Assembly: GCA_009693715.1 (NCBI GenBank) | Contig: SHWT01000005.1 | Span: 1-33,547, forward strand | DNA: 33,547 nucleotides | Direction of reading: 5' to 3' | From: Chitinophagaceae bacterium | GTDB lineage: Bacteria; Bacteroidota; Bacteroidia; Chitinophagales; Chitinophagaceae | Shown: positions 1-11,362 of the stretch, one piece after another | Position numbering within the stretch: the first letter of the stretch is position 1 | Layout: every line of letters begins with the position of its first letter | Made by a program: the position numbers and the translations under genes | The notes under the pieces: model-generated | What the model was told of the DNA's origin: nothing | What the model saw: only the letters and a program-made list of their open reading frames with translations | Database searches by the model: none

Positions 1-20
1 GCCCATGCACCAAACAAACA

Positions 21-61
21 TGCATCAGTACATACTTTCATTGAAGTATGCGCCTGATGCA
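21..61 (-). terminator. Interrupted hairpin downstream of sdhB, possible sdh operon terminator
   Basis: TGCATCAG (21-28) pairs with CTGATGCA (54-61); inner CATACTT (31-37) pairs with AAGTATG (44-50); T-rich tract follows on the minus strand (TGTTTGTTTGG). Confidence 0.45.
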
Positions 62-97
62 CGATAAATTTTTTAAACTGAAAAAAAGTGTTTGCCA

Positions 98-859
98 CTA
101 TTCAGCTGTTAAGCTTGCGCCTAAATATTCTTTATTTAATCTGGCAATGTTTGCAATGGATATTTCTTTAGGACAAGTTGCTTCACAAGCACCTGTATTG
201 GTACAAGCACCAAAACCTTCTTTGTCCATTTGTGCGACCATGCTCAATACCCTTGTTTTTCTCTCTGGTGCTCCTTGTGGTAATAAGGCAAGATGTGAAA
301 CCTTTGCACTTAAAAATAACATCGCCGAACTGTTTTTACATGCGGCAACACAGGCGCCACATCCAATACACATTGCTGCAGCAAATGCGTCATCTGCTTT
401 TCCTTTTTCAATAGGAAGGCTATTGCCATCTACTGCATTTCCTGTATTTACACTAATATATCCACCTGCTTGAATGATTCTGTCAAATGCAGAACGATCT
501 ACCGTTAAATCCTTAACAATAGGAAATGAGTTTGCTCTCCATGGTTCAATCACAATGGTTTCACCATCTTTAAACGCACGCATGTGTAATTGACAGGTAG
601 TGTTTGCTTGCCAAGGACCGTGTGGCTTTCCATTAATATATAAGGAACACATTCCGCAAATTCCTTCACGACAATCATGATCAAAAGCAATAGGTTCGCC
701 ACCCTCTGTAATTAATCTTTCATTTAAAACATCTAACATTTCTAAAAAAGACATTTCATCTGAAATTCCCGCAACATCATAAGTAACAAATGCACCTGTT
801 GCTGTTGCGTTTTTTTGACGCCAAACCTTAACTTTTAAATTCATTGTAGTATGTGACAT
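98..859 (-). CDS. sdhB: Succinate dehydrogenase/fumarate reductase iron-sulfur subunit
   Basis: 2Fe-2S motif CREGICGMC, then [11 protein letters not shown] and [12 protein letters not shown] cluster motifs; adjacent to sdhA and sdhC. Confidence 0.96.
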   Translation of the reverse strand: MSHTTMNLKVKVWRQKNATATGAFVTYDVAGISDEMSFLEMLDVLNERLITEGGEPIAFDHDCREGICGMCSLYINGKPHGPWQANTTCQLHMRAFKDGETIVIEPWRANSFPIVKDLTVDRSAFDRIIQAGGYISVNTGNAVDGNSLPIEKGKADDAFAAAMCIGCGACVAACKNSSAMLFLSAKVSHLALLPQGAPERKTRVLSMVAQMDKEGFGACTNTGACEATCPKEISIANIARLNKEYLGASLTAE

Positions 860-890
860 ATCGTATAAATTATGCTGTATTTATTTAATC

Positions 891-2864
891 TTATTTGTAG
901 TTTCTTTGACTTGGTTTAATCACTTCATATTTTAATTCTTCTTTATGTAGTTTCCAATCATGCTCGCCTTTATTTTCCCATGCAGCAACATACATAAAGT
1001 TTTCATCGTCTCTCAACGCTTCACCATCTGGTGTTTGGTATTCTTCTCTAAAGTGTCCACCACAACTTTCATTTCTATTTAAAGCGTCTACACACATTAA
1101 TTCTCCTAGTTCAATAAAGTCAGCAACACGATTTGCTTTATCCAATTCAGGATTATACTCATTTATTTCACCAGGGATTCTAACATCACTCCAGAATTCT
1201 TTTTTTAATGCTTGTACATCGGCAATGGCTTGTTTTAATCCAGCTTCGCTTCTTGACATGCCACACTCATTCCAAATAATTTTTCCTAATCTTTTATGGA
1301 AACTTTCCACTGATTTTTTTCCATTAATATTTTTTAAAGAAGCGATTCGATCTGCTACTTTTTTAGCAGCTTCCTCAAATGCAGGATGTGTCGTAGGTAT
1401 TGCAGCATTATAAATGGCGTCAGCTAAATTATTTCCAACGGTATAAGGGGCAACAAAATAACCATCTGCCAAACCTTGCATTAAAGCACTCGCACCTAAA
1501 CGGTTGGCCCCATGGTCGCTAAAGTTAGCTTCCCCTAATGCATATAAACCAGGTACCGTAGTTTGTAATTCATAATCAACCCAAAGGCCACCCATCGTGT
1601 AATGTACTGCTGGATAAATACGCATAGGTACTTCGTATGGATTTTCGCCAGTGATCTTTGCATACATATTAAATAAGTTGCCATATTTTTCTTTCACTAC
1701 TTCTTTACCCATTGCAGTGATTTCCGCAGCGCTCACATTGGTTAAACCTTGTTTGCTCACTTCAATTTTACCATATCTTTCTATAGCTGCTGCATAATCT
1801 AAGTATACTGCTTGCTTTGAAGTCCCTACACCATGACCCGCATCACATCTTTCTTTAGCAGCACGAGATGCGACATCACGTGGTACTAAATTTCCAAAAG
1901 CAGGGTAGCGACGCTCTAAAAAATAGTCTCTATCTTCCTCAGGTATTTCGTTGGCTTTTCTTGCTTCGCCTAAATTTTTAGGCACCCATATGCGTCCGTC
2001 ATTTCTTAATGATTCAGACATCAATGTTAATTTGGATTGATGATCACCACTTACTGGAATACAGGTTGGGTGAATTTGGGTAAAGCAAGGATTTGCAAAA
2101 TAAGCACCTTGTTTATGTGCTTTCCATGCAGCAGTTACATTCGATCCCATCGCATTGGTGGATAAATAATAAACATTACCATAACCGCCAGAACATATTA
2201 AAACAGCATGTCCAAAATGTTTTTCAAGTTCACCTGTAATTAAGTTACGTGCAATAATGCCACTTGCTTTTCCATCAATTTTAACTACATCTAACATTTC
2301 ATGTCTTGTGTGCATAGTTACATTACCTAATGCCACTTGACGCTCCAATGCTTGATAAGCACCTATTAATAATTGTTGCCCAGTTTGACCTGCAGCATAA
2401 AATGTTCTTTGTACTTGTGTGCCGCCAAAACTACGGTTGCTTAATAAGCCACCATACTCTCTTGCAAAAGGAACCCCTTGTGCCACACATTGGTCAATAA
2501 TATTCGCACTTACTTCCGCCAAACGGTGCACATTGCCTTCACGTGCGCGGTAGTCACCCCCTTTAATAGTATCATAAAATAAACGGAAAACACTGTCGCC
2601 GTCATTTTGATAATTTTTTGCTGCATTAATTCCTCCTTGTGCTGCAATACTATGTGCACGACGAGGAGAATCCTGAAAACAAAAAGCTTTTACTTTATAT
2701 CCTAATTCACCCATGGCAGCTGCTGCAGATGCGCCAGCTAGACCAGTACCAACAATAATGATTTCCATTTTTCTTTTGTTGGAAGGGTTCACTAGTTTAC
2801 AATGGCCTTTGTAGTCGACCCATTTGTCATCTAGTTTTCCGGAAGGTATTTTTGAATCTAACAT
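891..2864 (-). CDS. sdhA: Succinate dehydrogenase/fumarate reductase flavoprotein subunit
   Basis: FAD-binding [83 protein letters not shown]. Confidence 0.97.
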   Translation of the reverse strand: MLDSKIPSGKLDDKWVDYKGHCKLVNPSNKRKMEIIIVGTGLAGASAAAAMGELGYKVKAFCFQDSPRRAHSIAAQGGINAAKNYQNDGDSVFRLFYDTIKGGDYRAREGNVHRLAEVSANIIDQCVAQGVPFAREYGGLLSNRSFGGTQVQRTFYAAGQTGQQLLIGAYQALERQVALGNVTMHTRHEMLDVVKIDGKASGIIARNLITGELEKHFGHAVLICSGGYGNVYYLSTNAMGSNVTAAWKAHKQGAYFANPCFTQIHPTCIPVSGDHQSKLTLMSESLRNDGRIWVPKNLGEARKANEIPEEDRDYFLERRYPAFGNLVPRDVASRAAKERCDAGHGVGTSKQAVYLDYAAAIERYGKIEVSKQGLTNVSAAEITAMGKEVVKEKYGNLFNMYAKITGENPYEVPMRIYPAVHYTMGGLWVDYELQTTVPGLYALGEANFSDHGANRLGASALMQGLADGYFVAPYTVGNNLADAIYNAAIPTTHPAFEEAAKKVADRIASLKNINGKKSVESFHKRLGKIIWNECGMSRSEAGLKQAIADVQALKKEFWSDVRIPGEINEYNPELDKANRVADFIELGELMCVDALNRNESCGGHFREEYQTPDGEALRDDENFMYVAAWENKGEHDWKLHKEELKYEVIKPSQRNYK

Positions 2865-2909
2865 ATTGAATCTTTTAACGATCGGTTTAGAATAAGTGTG
2901 TTGTAAAAA

Positions 2910-3608
2910 TTAATTAACCCATTTAAAATAAAAACTGATGGGCATCATTGCAAAAGTCAATGGAATGATAATTGCAAAGCCATAGCCGATGCAACTAATT
3001 AAAGTATGGTATCTTTTATTATGAACGCCTATGGTCTTAAATGCACTTTGAAATCCGTGTGCCAAATGATAAGCTAGTGAACCACAAGCCAAAACATATA
3101 ATATAACAACGATTGGATTTTCAAATATCAATTGCATCTCCCCATATAAATTATGATACTCCACACCATTTAAAATAAAAGTATCTAATGTTTTAATACT
3201 ACCCATACCACCCAAACGACTTGGTGTCCAAAAATGATAAATGTGCATGACTAAAAACATCAAAAGCAAAGTGCCTAATATAGCCATACTGCGACTATAC
3301 CATTTACTACCCTTTGAATAATTTACTGCATAACCTACTGATCTTTTACTTCTGTTTTCCAAGGTTAACATATACCCTTGAATGATATGTAAAAAGATAC
3401 CCAAGAATAATCCAATTTCTAAAATGCGCGGCACTACAAAACTGCCCATAAAGTGACCAGCTTTATTAAACATTAATCCGCCATCCATTGCCCAAATACA
3501 GGCATTCAATCCTGCGTGAACAATTAAGAAAAGAATTAAGAAAATTCCTGTAAAAGCCATTACTAATTTTTTCCCGACAGAGGAAGTAAACATTTGCTTA
3601 AAAGTCAT
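2910..3608 (-). CDS. sdhC: Succinate dehydrogenase cytochrome b subunit
   Basis: 232 aa multi-TM protein with conserved His residues; first gene of the sdhCAB order typical of Bacteroidota. Confidence 0.9.
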   Translation of the reverse strand: MTFKQMFTSSVGKKLVMAFTGIFLILFLIVHAGLNACIWAMDGGLMFNKAGHFMGSFVVPRILEIGLFLGIFLHIIQGYMLTLENRSKRSVGYAVNYSKGSKWYSRSMAILGTLLLMFLVMHIYHFWTPSRLGGMGSIKTLDTFILNGVEYHNLYGEMQLIFENPIVVILYVLACGSLAYHLAHGFQSAFKTIGVHNKRYHTLISCIGYGFAIIIPLTFAMMPISFYFKWVN

Positions 3609-3633
3609 AGTAAGATGTGTTTTAAAATCGATG

Positions 3634-3641
3634 CAAAAGTA
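3634..3641 (-). promoter_or_regulatory. Putative Bacteroidota -7 element TACTTTTG for sdhCAB
   Basis: Minus-strand TACTTTTG matches TAnnTTTG, 25 nt before the sdhC start; TTTA lies about 20 nt further upstream. Confidence 0.5.
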
Positions 3642-3835
3642 AGCATGAATTGCGAGCTTGTTAAATTTCGTTGAACAATTTTACGGTAATTTAAAAAAAT
3701 GGTAACAAGGGGTGGAAATGTTACTATTTCGTTTTTGTTTAACCTTCGGGTAATTGAAAAAGGGCTATTTAGATAAGTTATTAACCGCTTGCATAAAAAT
3801 CGTAGAAAAACCATTTTTAGGCCTAATTTTATACC

Positions 3836-5092
3836 ATGATAAAAGTCCTTACCATTCTTTGGAACAGCTTCAAAATGGCTTTGCAAGAGTTAAGAGTCAA
3901 TAAACTCCGTACTTTTTTATCCTTATTTGGCATCACCATTGGAATTTTTTGCATTATCGGGGTTTTAGCGACCATCGATAGTTTGCAAACAAAAATCAAA
4001 AGTGATTTATCGAGTTTTGGGAATAACACCATATATATAGACAAATGGAGCTATGGCGGCGGTGGCGGTGAAGGCGATTATCCTTGGTGGAAATATACGA
4101 AGCGTCCAAGCATGAAAGTGAGTGAGATGGAAACGATTCAAAAAAAGAGCTATCTGGCTTCAAATATTGCGTTTTTTGTTTCAAGCACCCAACCTTTTTC
4201 ATACGAAGAGAATGTACTAAAAGGGGTGCTTCTATATGGTATTACGAATGATTTTAATAAAATTCAAGCCTTTAATATTGCATATGGTAGGTACTTTAAG
4301 GATACTGATTTTGAGCGAGGTGTTCCTTTTGGTGTTATCGGATATGAAGTTGCTTCCGAGTTATTTGGTAAACCTGAAAAAGCTTTAGGTAAAACTATTT
4401 CGTATAGAGGTCGTCGATTGGCCGTGATTGGAATTATTGAAAAGCAAGGCAGTTCCATGTTGGGTGGGTTTGATTATGACAAGTCATGTATCGTCACCTA
4501 TAATTATTTTGCTTCTATATTTAATCCAGATAATTCTAGTCCATATATTATGGTACAAGCTAAGCCAGGCATACCATCTAAGGCTTTGCAAGATGAATTG
4601 AATGGGGTGATGCGTCAGTTAAGAAAATTAAGTCCAACACAGGAAGATAATTTTACTTGTAATGATGTGGCGCAATTTAAAGATCAAATTGAAAGTGTAT
4701 TTGGTTCTATCAATAAAGGGGGCTGGGCAATTGCAGGGTTATCATTAATTGTGGGTGCTTTTGGTGTTGCCAATATTATGTTCGTAACAGTGAGAGAAAG
4801 AACCAGTCAAATTGGATTAAAAAAAGCAATCGGCGCCAGAAGTTCAACTATACTTTATGAATTTTTATTAGAGAGTGCTTTCTTATGTATTATTGGCGGA
4901 TTGGTAGGATTGTTCTTGGTATGGATTTTAGCATTGGCCTTAAGTGCAGTGCTGCCATTTGCCATTACAATCGCCCCAAGTATTATATTTTTGGCACTAT
5001 CTATATGTATAATTTTAGGGGTTATTGCGGGTATTATTCCGGCATCCATTGCTTCAAAAATGAATCCTGTAGATGCAATCAGATCAAATTAA
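3836..5092 (+). CDS. ABC transporter permease, MacB-PCD/FtsX family
   Basis: N-terminal TM (LRTFLSLFGITIGIFCIIGVLATIDSL), periplasmic core, C-terminal FtsX domain (ANIMFVTVRERTSQIGLKKAIGA...). Confidence 0.93.
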   Translation: MIKVLTILWNSFKMALQELRVNKLRTFLSLFGITIGIFCIIGVLATIDSLQTKIKSDLSSFGNNTIYIDKWSYGGGGGEGDYPWWKYTKRPSMKVSEMETIQKKSYLASNIAFFVSSTQPFSYEENVLKGVLLYGITNDFNKIQAFNIAYGRYFKDTDFERGVPFGVIGYEVASELFGKPEKALGKTISYRGRRLAVIGIIEKQGSSMLGGFDYDKSCIVTYNYFASIFNPDNSSPYIMVQAKPGIPSKALQDELNGVMRQLRKLSPTQEDNFTCNDVAQFKDQIESVFGSINKGGWAIAGLSLIVGAFGVANIMFVTVRERTSQIGLKKAIGARSSTILYEFLLESAFLCIIGGLVGLFLVWILALALSAVLPFAITIAPSIIFLALSICIILGVIAGIIPASIASKMNPVDAIRSN

Positions 5093-5113
5093 ACTTCGTA
5101 TTTTTTTAAGCTT

Positions 5114-5121
5114 TATCTTTG
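5114..5121 (+). promoter_or_regulatory. Putative -7 element TATCTTTG for tsaD
   Basis: Exact TAnnTTTG, 4 nt before the GTG start at 5126; no clear -33 TTTG seen. Confidence 0.5.
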
Positions 5122-5125
5122 CTAG

Positions 5126-6148
5126 GTGAATCAACCAATTACCATACTTGCTATTGAATCCTCTTGTGATGAAACAGCCGCATCCGTGATTGTGGATGGT
5201 CAAATTTTATCCAACTTTATCGCCAATCAAACGGTGCATGAAAAATATGGGGGCGTGGTACCCGAGTTAGCCAGTAGGGCACATATGGAAAATATCGTAC
5301 CTGTGGTGGATGCAGCATTAAAAAAAGCATTCCCCGAATTAACGCGCGTAGAACAATTAGCACAATTAAATGCCATTGCATTTACCCAAGCGCCCGGATT
5401 AATTGGTAGTTTATTGGTGGGTGCACAATTTGCAAAATCATTGGCATTGGCATTAAACATTCCACTCATTGCAGTGCATCATATGCAGGCGCATGTGTTG
5501 GCAAATTTAATTGATGACCCCAAACCCAATTATCCTTTTTTATGTTTAACGGTGAGCGGTGGTCATACCCAAATTGTAAAATGTAACAGCGCTTCGGATA
5601 TGCTTATTTTGGGTGAAACCATTGATGATGCTGCCGGAGAGGCCTTTGATAAAATTTCAAAATTACTAGGTCTTCCTTATCCGGGCGGGCCAGTTTTAGA
5701 TAAATTAGCACAACTTGGAAATCCAAAAGCCTTTGTTTTTGCAAAACCACAAGTGCCCAATTTAGATTTTTCATTCAGTGGTTTAAAAACCAGTGTTTTG
5801 TATTTTTTACAAAAACAATCTCCTGAATTTATCCAGGAAAATTTAAATGATTTATGTGCGTCGGTTCAATTTACCATTATTGAAATTTTACTAAAAAAGC
5901 TAAAAAAAGCGATGCAGGAAACTGGGATCAAGGAAGTATGTATTGCAGGGGGCGTAAGTGCCAATAGTGGACTTCGTAAAGCCATGGAACAATTAGGGAA
6001 AGACACTCATTCAGCTATCTTTTTACCCAAATTTGAATATTGTACCGATAATGCGGCAATGATTGCTATAACAGCTCATTTTAAGTATATCGCGGGTAGT
6101 TTTGAGCCAATGACCGCCTCAGCATCTGCCAGATCCAGTTGGGCTTAA
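5126..6148 (+). CDS. tsaD: tRNA N6-adenosine threonylcarbamoyltransferase TsaD
   Basis: AIESSCDETAASV, AVHHMQAHVLAN metal-binding motif, LTVSGGHTQIV, GLPYPGGP; GTG start. Confidence 0.97.
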   Translation: MNQPITILAIESSCDETAASVIVDGQILSNFIANQTVHEKYGGVVPELASRAHMENIVPVVDAALKKAFPELTRVEQLAQLNAIAFTQAPGLIGSLLVGAQFAKSLALALNIPLIAVHHMQAHVLANLIDDPKPNYPFLCLTVSGGHTQIVKCNSASDMLILGETIDDAAGEAFDKISKLLGLPYPGGPVLDKLAQLGNPKAFVFAKPQVPNLDFSFSGLKTSVLYFLQKQSPEFIQENLNDLCASVQFTIIEILLKKLKKAMQETGIKEVCIAGGVSANSGLRKAMEQLGKDTHSAIFLPKFEYCTDNAAMIAITAHFKYIAGSFEPMTASASARSSWA

Positions 6149-6179
6149 ACTTAATGAAGCAGGTTTAAAAAATTCAAAT

Positions 6180-7835
<1,656 letters not shown>

Positions 7836-7953
7836 CGGGTGTTCAAGTCGAATCTATTGCCGTGAAAACCAATATTTTAGGCTTTTTAACCCCTAATTGT
7901 ACTAAATCTATAAAAAAACACTAAAATAAATGGGAGGGTAATTGATATTTACT

Positions 7954-7961
7954 TACCTTCG
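7954..7961 (+). promoter_or_regulatory. Putative -7 element TACCTTCG for the rpmB operon
   Basis: One mismatch to TAnnTTTG, 23 nt upstream of the rpmB ATG. Confidence 0.35.
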
Positions 7962-7984
7962 CCCTCCGTAAAAAATAATTTCTC

Positions 7985-8221
7985 ATGGCTAGAGTATGTC
8001 AGGTAACTGGAAAGAAACCGATGTCTGGAAACAGTGTATCGCATTCTAATATTAAAACAAAGCGTCGCTTTCTTCCGAATTTGCAAAAGAAGCGCTTCTA
8101 TTTTATAGAAGAAGATCGTTGGATCACGCTTAAAGTATCAACTGATGCTTTAAGAACCATCAATAAAAATGGTTTAGCAGCAGTGGTAAAGGGTCTAAGA
8201 GCTGATGGCGAAAAGATCTAA
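7985..8221 (+). CDS. rpmB: 50S ribosomal protein L28
   Basis: [38 protein letters not shown]. Confidence 0.97.
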   Translation: MARVCQVTGKKPMSGNSVSHSNIKTKRRFLPNLQKKRFYFIEEDRWITLKVSTDALRTINKNGLAAVVKGLRADGEKI

Positions 8222-8259
8222 TTAACCAATTAATTAAGTATAATATATAATATACCATC

Positions 8260-8442
8260 ATGGCAAGGAAAGGAAACAGAGTTCAAGTAATATTAGAGTG
8301 CACAGAGCACAAGACTACAGGTTTACCTGGAACTAGTCGTTATATTACTACTAAGAACAAAAAGAACACCCCAGATCGTTTGGAGTTCAAAAAGTATAAT
8401 TCAATTTTGAAAAAAGTAACAGTTCACAAAGAAATTAAATAA
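8260..8442 (+). CDS. rpmG: 50S ribosomal protein L33
   Basis: [47 protein letters not shown]. Confidence 0.97.
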   Translation: MARKGNRVQVILECTEHKTTGLPGTSRYITTKNKKNTPDRLEFKKYNSILKKVTVHKEIK

Positions 8443-8444
8443 TC

Positions 8445-8615
8445 ATGGCAAAGTCAGCATCGAAAAACGCAAAAGTAAAGGATCTTAAGGCTTCTGCTGA
8501 AGCAAAAAACTGGACTAAAGTAATTAAAGCTATTCGTAGCCCAAAAACTGGTGCATATACCTTTAAAGAGTCTATTGTTCACAAAGATCTTGTTAAAGAA
8601 TTCTTAGCGAAGTAG
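8445..8615 (+). CDS. DUF4295 family small protein
   Basis: 56 aa ORF below the track's length cut-off: MAKSASKNAKVKDLKASAEAKNWTKVIKAIRSPKTGAYTFKESIVHKDLVKEFLAK; contains (R/K)SPKTGAY, which I recall as typical of the family; lies between rpmG and ftsY. Confidence 0.9.
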   Translation: MAKSASKNAKVKDLKASAEAKNWTKVIKAIRSPKTGAYTFKESIVHKDLVKEFLAK

Positions 8616-8618
8616 TTT

Positions 8619-8647
8619 TTTCATTGTTCTTTACAAAGACAATGAAA
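8619..8647 (+). other. Hairpin immediately after the DUF4295 stop codon
   Basis: TTTCATTG (8619-8626) pairs with CAATGAAA (8640-8647); TCTT pairs with AAGA inside; one bulged T. Confidence 0.6.
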
Positions 8648-8662
8648 TCTATCATAAAATTT

Positions 8663-8700
8663 TAAGTCCTCTCTCGTTATTCGAGAGGGGATTTTGTTTT
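8663..8700 (+). terminator. Rho-independent terminator of the rpmB-rpmG-DUF4295 operon
   Basis: AAGTCCTCTCTCG-TTATT-CGAGAGGGGATTTTGTTTTTAT: long stem followed by a T-rich tract. Confidence 0.85.
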
Positions 8701-8760
8701 TATTGGAATCAATTAGAATATCGGCTGCAGTAGGATGGTTATTTTACTTAAATTTACATC

Positions 8761-9723
8761 ATGAGTTTTTTAGGAAAGTTATTTGGAAAAAAAGAAAAGG
8801 AGTCCTTAGACCAAGGCTTAGAAAAAACCAAGCAAGGTTTTTTTGAACGCATTTCTAAAGTCATCATTGGCAAAACAAAGGTGGACGATGCTTTATTGGA
8901 TGAATTAGAGGAAGCATTAATCGGAGCCGATGTAGGTGTGGATACCACTATTTCCTTAATTGAACGCATACAAGAACGTGTGAAAAAGGAAAAGTATGTT
9001 TCCACTTCAGAATTAAATAAACTATTGCATGATGAAATAGTCAGCTTATTAGTAGATGCACCCTCGGATCAAATGGGCTTTCAACCTTCTGCGAATAAAA
9101 AACCATATGTGATACTAGTGGTTGGTGTGAATGGCGTAGGTAAAACCACGACCATTGGCAAATTAGCACACCAATATAAACAAGCAGGCAATCAGGTTAT
9201 TTTGGGCGCCGGAGACACTTTTAGGGCTGCCGCAGTAGATCAGTTAACTATTTGGAGTGAACGTGTAGGTGTTTCAATTGTGAAACAAAATATGGGTTCA
9301 GATCCAAGTGCAGTTGCATTTGATACGGTACAATCCGCGATTGCAAAAAATGCAGATGTCGTGATTATTGATACAGCTGGACGTTTGCATAACAAAGTAC
9401 ATTTGATGGATGAGTTGAATAAAATTATGCGTGTGATACAAAAGCAATTACCAGATGCCCCGCATGAGGTTTTATTGGTACTCGATGGTTCCACAGGTCA
9501 AAATGCTTTAGAGCAAGCAAAACAATTTATGGCGGTGACGAATGTAAACGCTTTGGCAATAACAAAATTAGATGGCACTGCAAAAGGTGGTGTTGTTTTA
9601 GCAATCGCGCATCAATGTAAAATTCCAGTAAAATATATTGGTGTTGGAGAACAAATTCACGACTTGGTTTTATTTGATAAAAACGAATTTGTGGATTCCT
9701 TGTTTACTTTAAATAAGGAATAA
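8761..9723 (+). CDS. ftsY: Signal recognition particle receptor FtsY
   Basis: SRP GTPase NG domain: GVNGVGKTTTIGKLA, GAGDTFRAAAVDQL, IIDTAGRLHN, TKLDGTAKGG, YIGVGEQIHDL. Confidence 0.97.
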   Translation: MSFLGKLFGKKEKESLDQGLEKTKQGFFERISKVIIGKTKVDDALLDELEEALIGADVGVDTTISLIERIQERVKKEKYVSTSELNKLLHDEIVSLLVDAPSDQMGFQPSANKKPYVILVVGVNGVGKTTTIGKLAHQYKQAGNQVILGAGDTFRAAAVDQLTIWSERVGVSIVKQNMGSDPSAVAFDTVQSAIAKNADVVIIDTAGRLHNKVHLMDELNKIMRVIQKQLPDAPHEVLLVLDGSTGQNALEQAKQFMAVTNVNALAITKLDGTAKGGVVLAIAHQCKIPVKYIGVGEQIHDLVLFDKNEFVDSLFTLNKE

Positions 9724-9757
9724 ACGCGCAAGGTGAATAGCTAATAAACAAGGATCC

Positions 9758-10255
9758 TTATTTAAGCGTATAGCGAATACCAATACCGCCCCAACCTAAA
9801 TCAAAATAACTTGCACCCACAAAATTAAAGGCAGGTTGGATGTCCACACTTAAGTTAATGGGCGTGTTTTTTAATTTATAATCAAGACCCAACATACCAT
9901 CAACTCCTACAGCAACTCCCGCACTTTTTGTAGGGTTGTTGAGCTTATATCTTTCACTCCACAAATTAAAATGACCGCCATAACCTATATACCAGGTTAA
10001 ATTTTCGGCATTGGCAAATGGGGTATATTTTTCATTTAATATGGTCAATTGAAAACCATCAATTGAAATAAAACCCATCCCTTCTACCGCTTTATTTCGA
10101 GTATAGAAGCTTCTATAACTGATGGCACCAGGGTTTAATTTAATACCAATGGCTTTTTTGTAAGGGCTTGTATATTGTTCAGTGCTAACTTGGCTATTTG
10201 CAAAGTAGGTGATCAATAAAAAGCTAATGGTGGTAATAAATCGGGTCAATTTCAT
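9758..10255 (-). CDS. Hypothetical secreted or outer-membrane protein
   Basis: N-terminal signal peptide (MKLTRFITTISFLLITYFANSQ), beta-rich sequence, aromatic C-terminus; TAAATTTG box 19 nt upstream. Confidence 0.7.
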   Translation of the reverse strand: MKLTRFITTISFLLITYFANSQVSTEQYTSPYKKAIGIKLNPGAISYRSFYTRNKAVEGMGFISIDGFQLTILNEKYTPFANAENLTWYIGYGGHFNLWSERYKLNNPTKSAGVAVGVDGMLGLDYKLKNTPINLSVDIQPAFNFVGASYFDLGWGGIGIRYTLK

Positions 10256-10372
10256 AAGTATCCTTTAGGGTATACAAATTTAAGGGGAAAAGGATTTCAA
10301 ATTTGTTTAATAATTGCTAAAAATGGGCAAAAACAAGGAGGAGTGGGGCTATGAAATCTTGTGAATAATGTT

Positions 10373-10380
10373 TAGGTTTG
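10373..10380 (+). promoter_or_regulatory. Putative -7 element TAGGTTTG for the polyprenyl synthase gene
   Basis: Exact TAnnTTTG, 4 nt before the ATG at 10385. Confidence 0.5.
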
Positions 10381-10384
10381 TAAC

Positions 10385-11350
10385 ATGTATAGTTTTCAAG
10401 AGTTATCAGAAAAATTTAAAAAGGAATTTGACCATCCTCATTTTCCTGAAAGCCCTATTACCTTGTATGCACCAGGTAATTATTTCTTAAATATAGGGGG
10501 CAAACGAATAAGGCCTGTGATGTGTTTATTGGGCAATGAACTATTTAGTGATATTCATTCTGACGCTTATCAATTAGCCAACGCAGTTGAATTGTTTCAC
10601 AATTTTACATTGGTCCATGACGATATGATGGATGCAGCTCATTTACGTAGGGGTAAAACTACGGTACATATTAAATATGGCGATAATACCGCTTTATTGC
10701 TAGGGGATGTGATGATGATTCGTGCATACGAGTATATCCAAAAAATTCAGTCTGCGCATTTATCTAAAATTTTACAAATTTTTAATACCACCGCGAAGGA
10801 GGTTTGTGAAGGGCAGCAATTGGATATGGATTTTGAAAAAATGGAAAGAGTGAGTTTGGATGCATATATTGAAATGATCACCTTAAAAACCTCGGTTTTG
10901 TTAGCCGCTAGTTTGGAAATGGGTGCTGTTATCGGAGGATCAAGTGAAAATAATTGCAAACAATTATATGACTTTGGTAAAAAAATTGGAATCGCATTTC
11001 AAATACAGGATGATTATTTAGATGCTTTTGGTGACGCTGCTCTTTTTGGAAAAGAACCTGGAGGCGATATAAAACAAAATAAAAAAACTTTTTTATTAAT
11101 ACATGCATTAGAAGTTGCCAATGAGCAACAAAAAGTAGAATTATATGATTTAATGAAGTCTGATGCGGCGGATAAGGTCGAGAAAGTTTTAGCTATTTTT
11201 AGAGCTTGTAAAGTAGATGATTGGGCGGAGCAGCTAAAAGCCAAGTATATGAATGAAGCATTTGCACATTTGGAAAATATTGCCGTTGTAGAAAAGCGCA
11301 AACAACCCATTATTGAGTTGGCGCATTATTTAATGAATCGAACAAAATAA
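10385..11350 (+). CDS. Polyprenyl (isoprenyl) diphosphate synthase
   Basis: GGKRIRPVMCLL, first Asp-rich motif LVHDDMMDAAHLRRGKTT, second motif FQIQDDYLDAFGD. Confidence 0.95.
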   Translation: MYSFQELSEKFKKEFDHPHFPESPITLYAPGNYFLNIGGKRIRPVMCLLGNELFSDIHSDAYQLANAVELFHNFTLVHDDMMDAAHLRRGKTTVHIKYGDNTALLLGDVMMIRAYEYIQKIQSAHLSKILQIFNTTAKEVCEGQQLDMDFEKMERVSLDAYIEMITLKTSVLLAASLEMGAVIGGSSENNCKQLYDFGKKIGIAFQIQDDYLDAFGDAALFGKEPGGDIKQNKKTFLLIHALEVANEQQKVELYDLMKSDAADKVEKVLAIFRACKVDDWAEQLKAKYMNEAFAHLENIAVVEKRKQPIIELAHYLMNRTK

Positions 11351-11362
11351 ATTAATTTCCTT

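Noticed and set aside
48-473. 141-aa plus-strand ORF
   Set aside because: Antisense shadow of sdhB; the opposite strand encodes a clear Fe-S protein.
3605-4202. Minus-strand ORFs 3605-3886, 3829-4044 and 3996-4202
   Set aside because: Lie across the divergent intergenic region or antisense to the permease; no recognisable motifs.
6125-6175. TTAAAC/GTTTAA repeat after tsaD as a terminator
   Set aside because: 6-bp AT-rich arms and no clear U tract.
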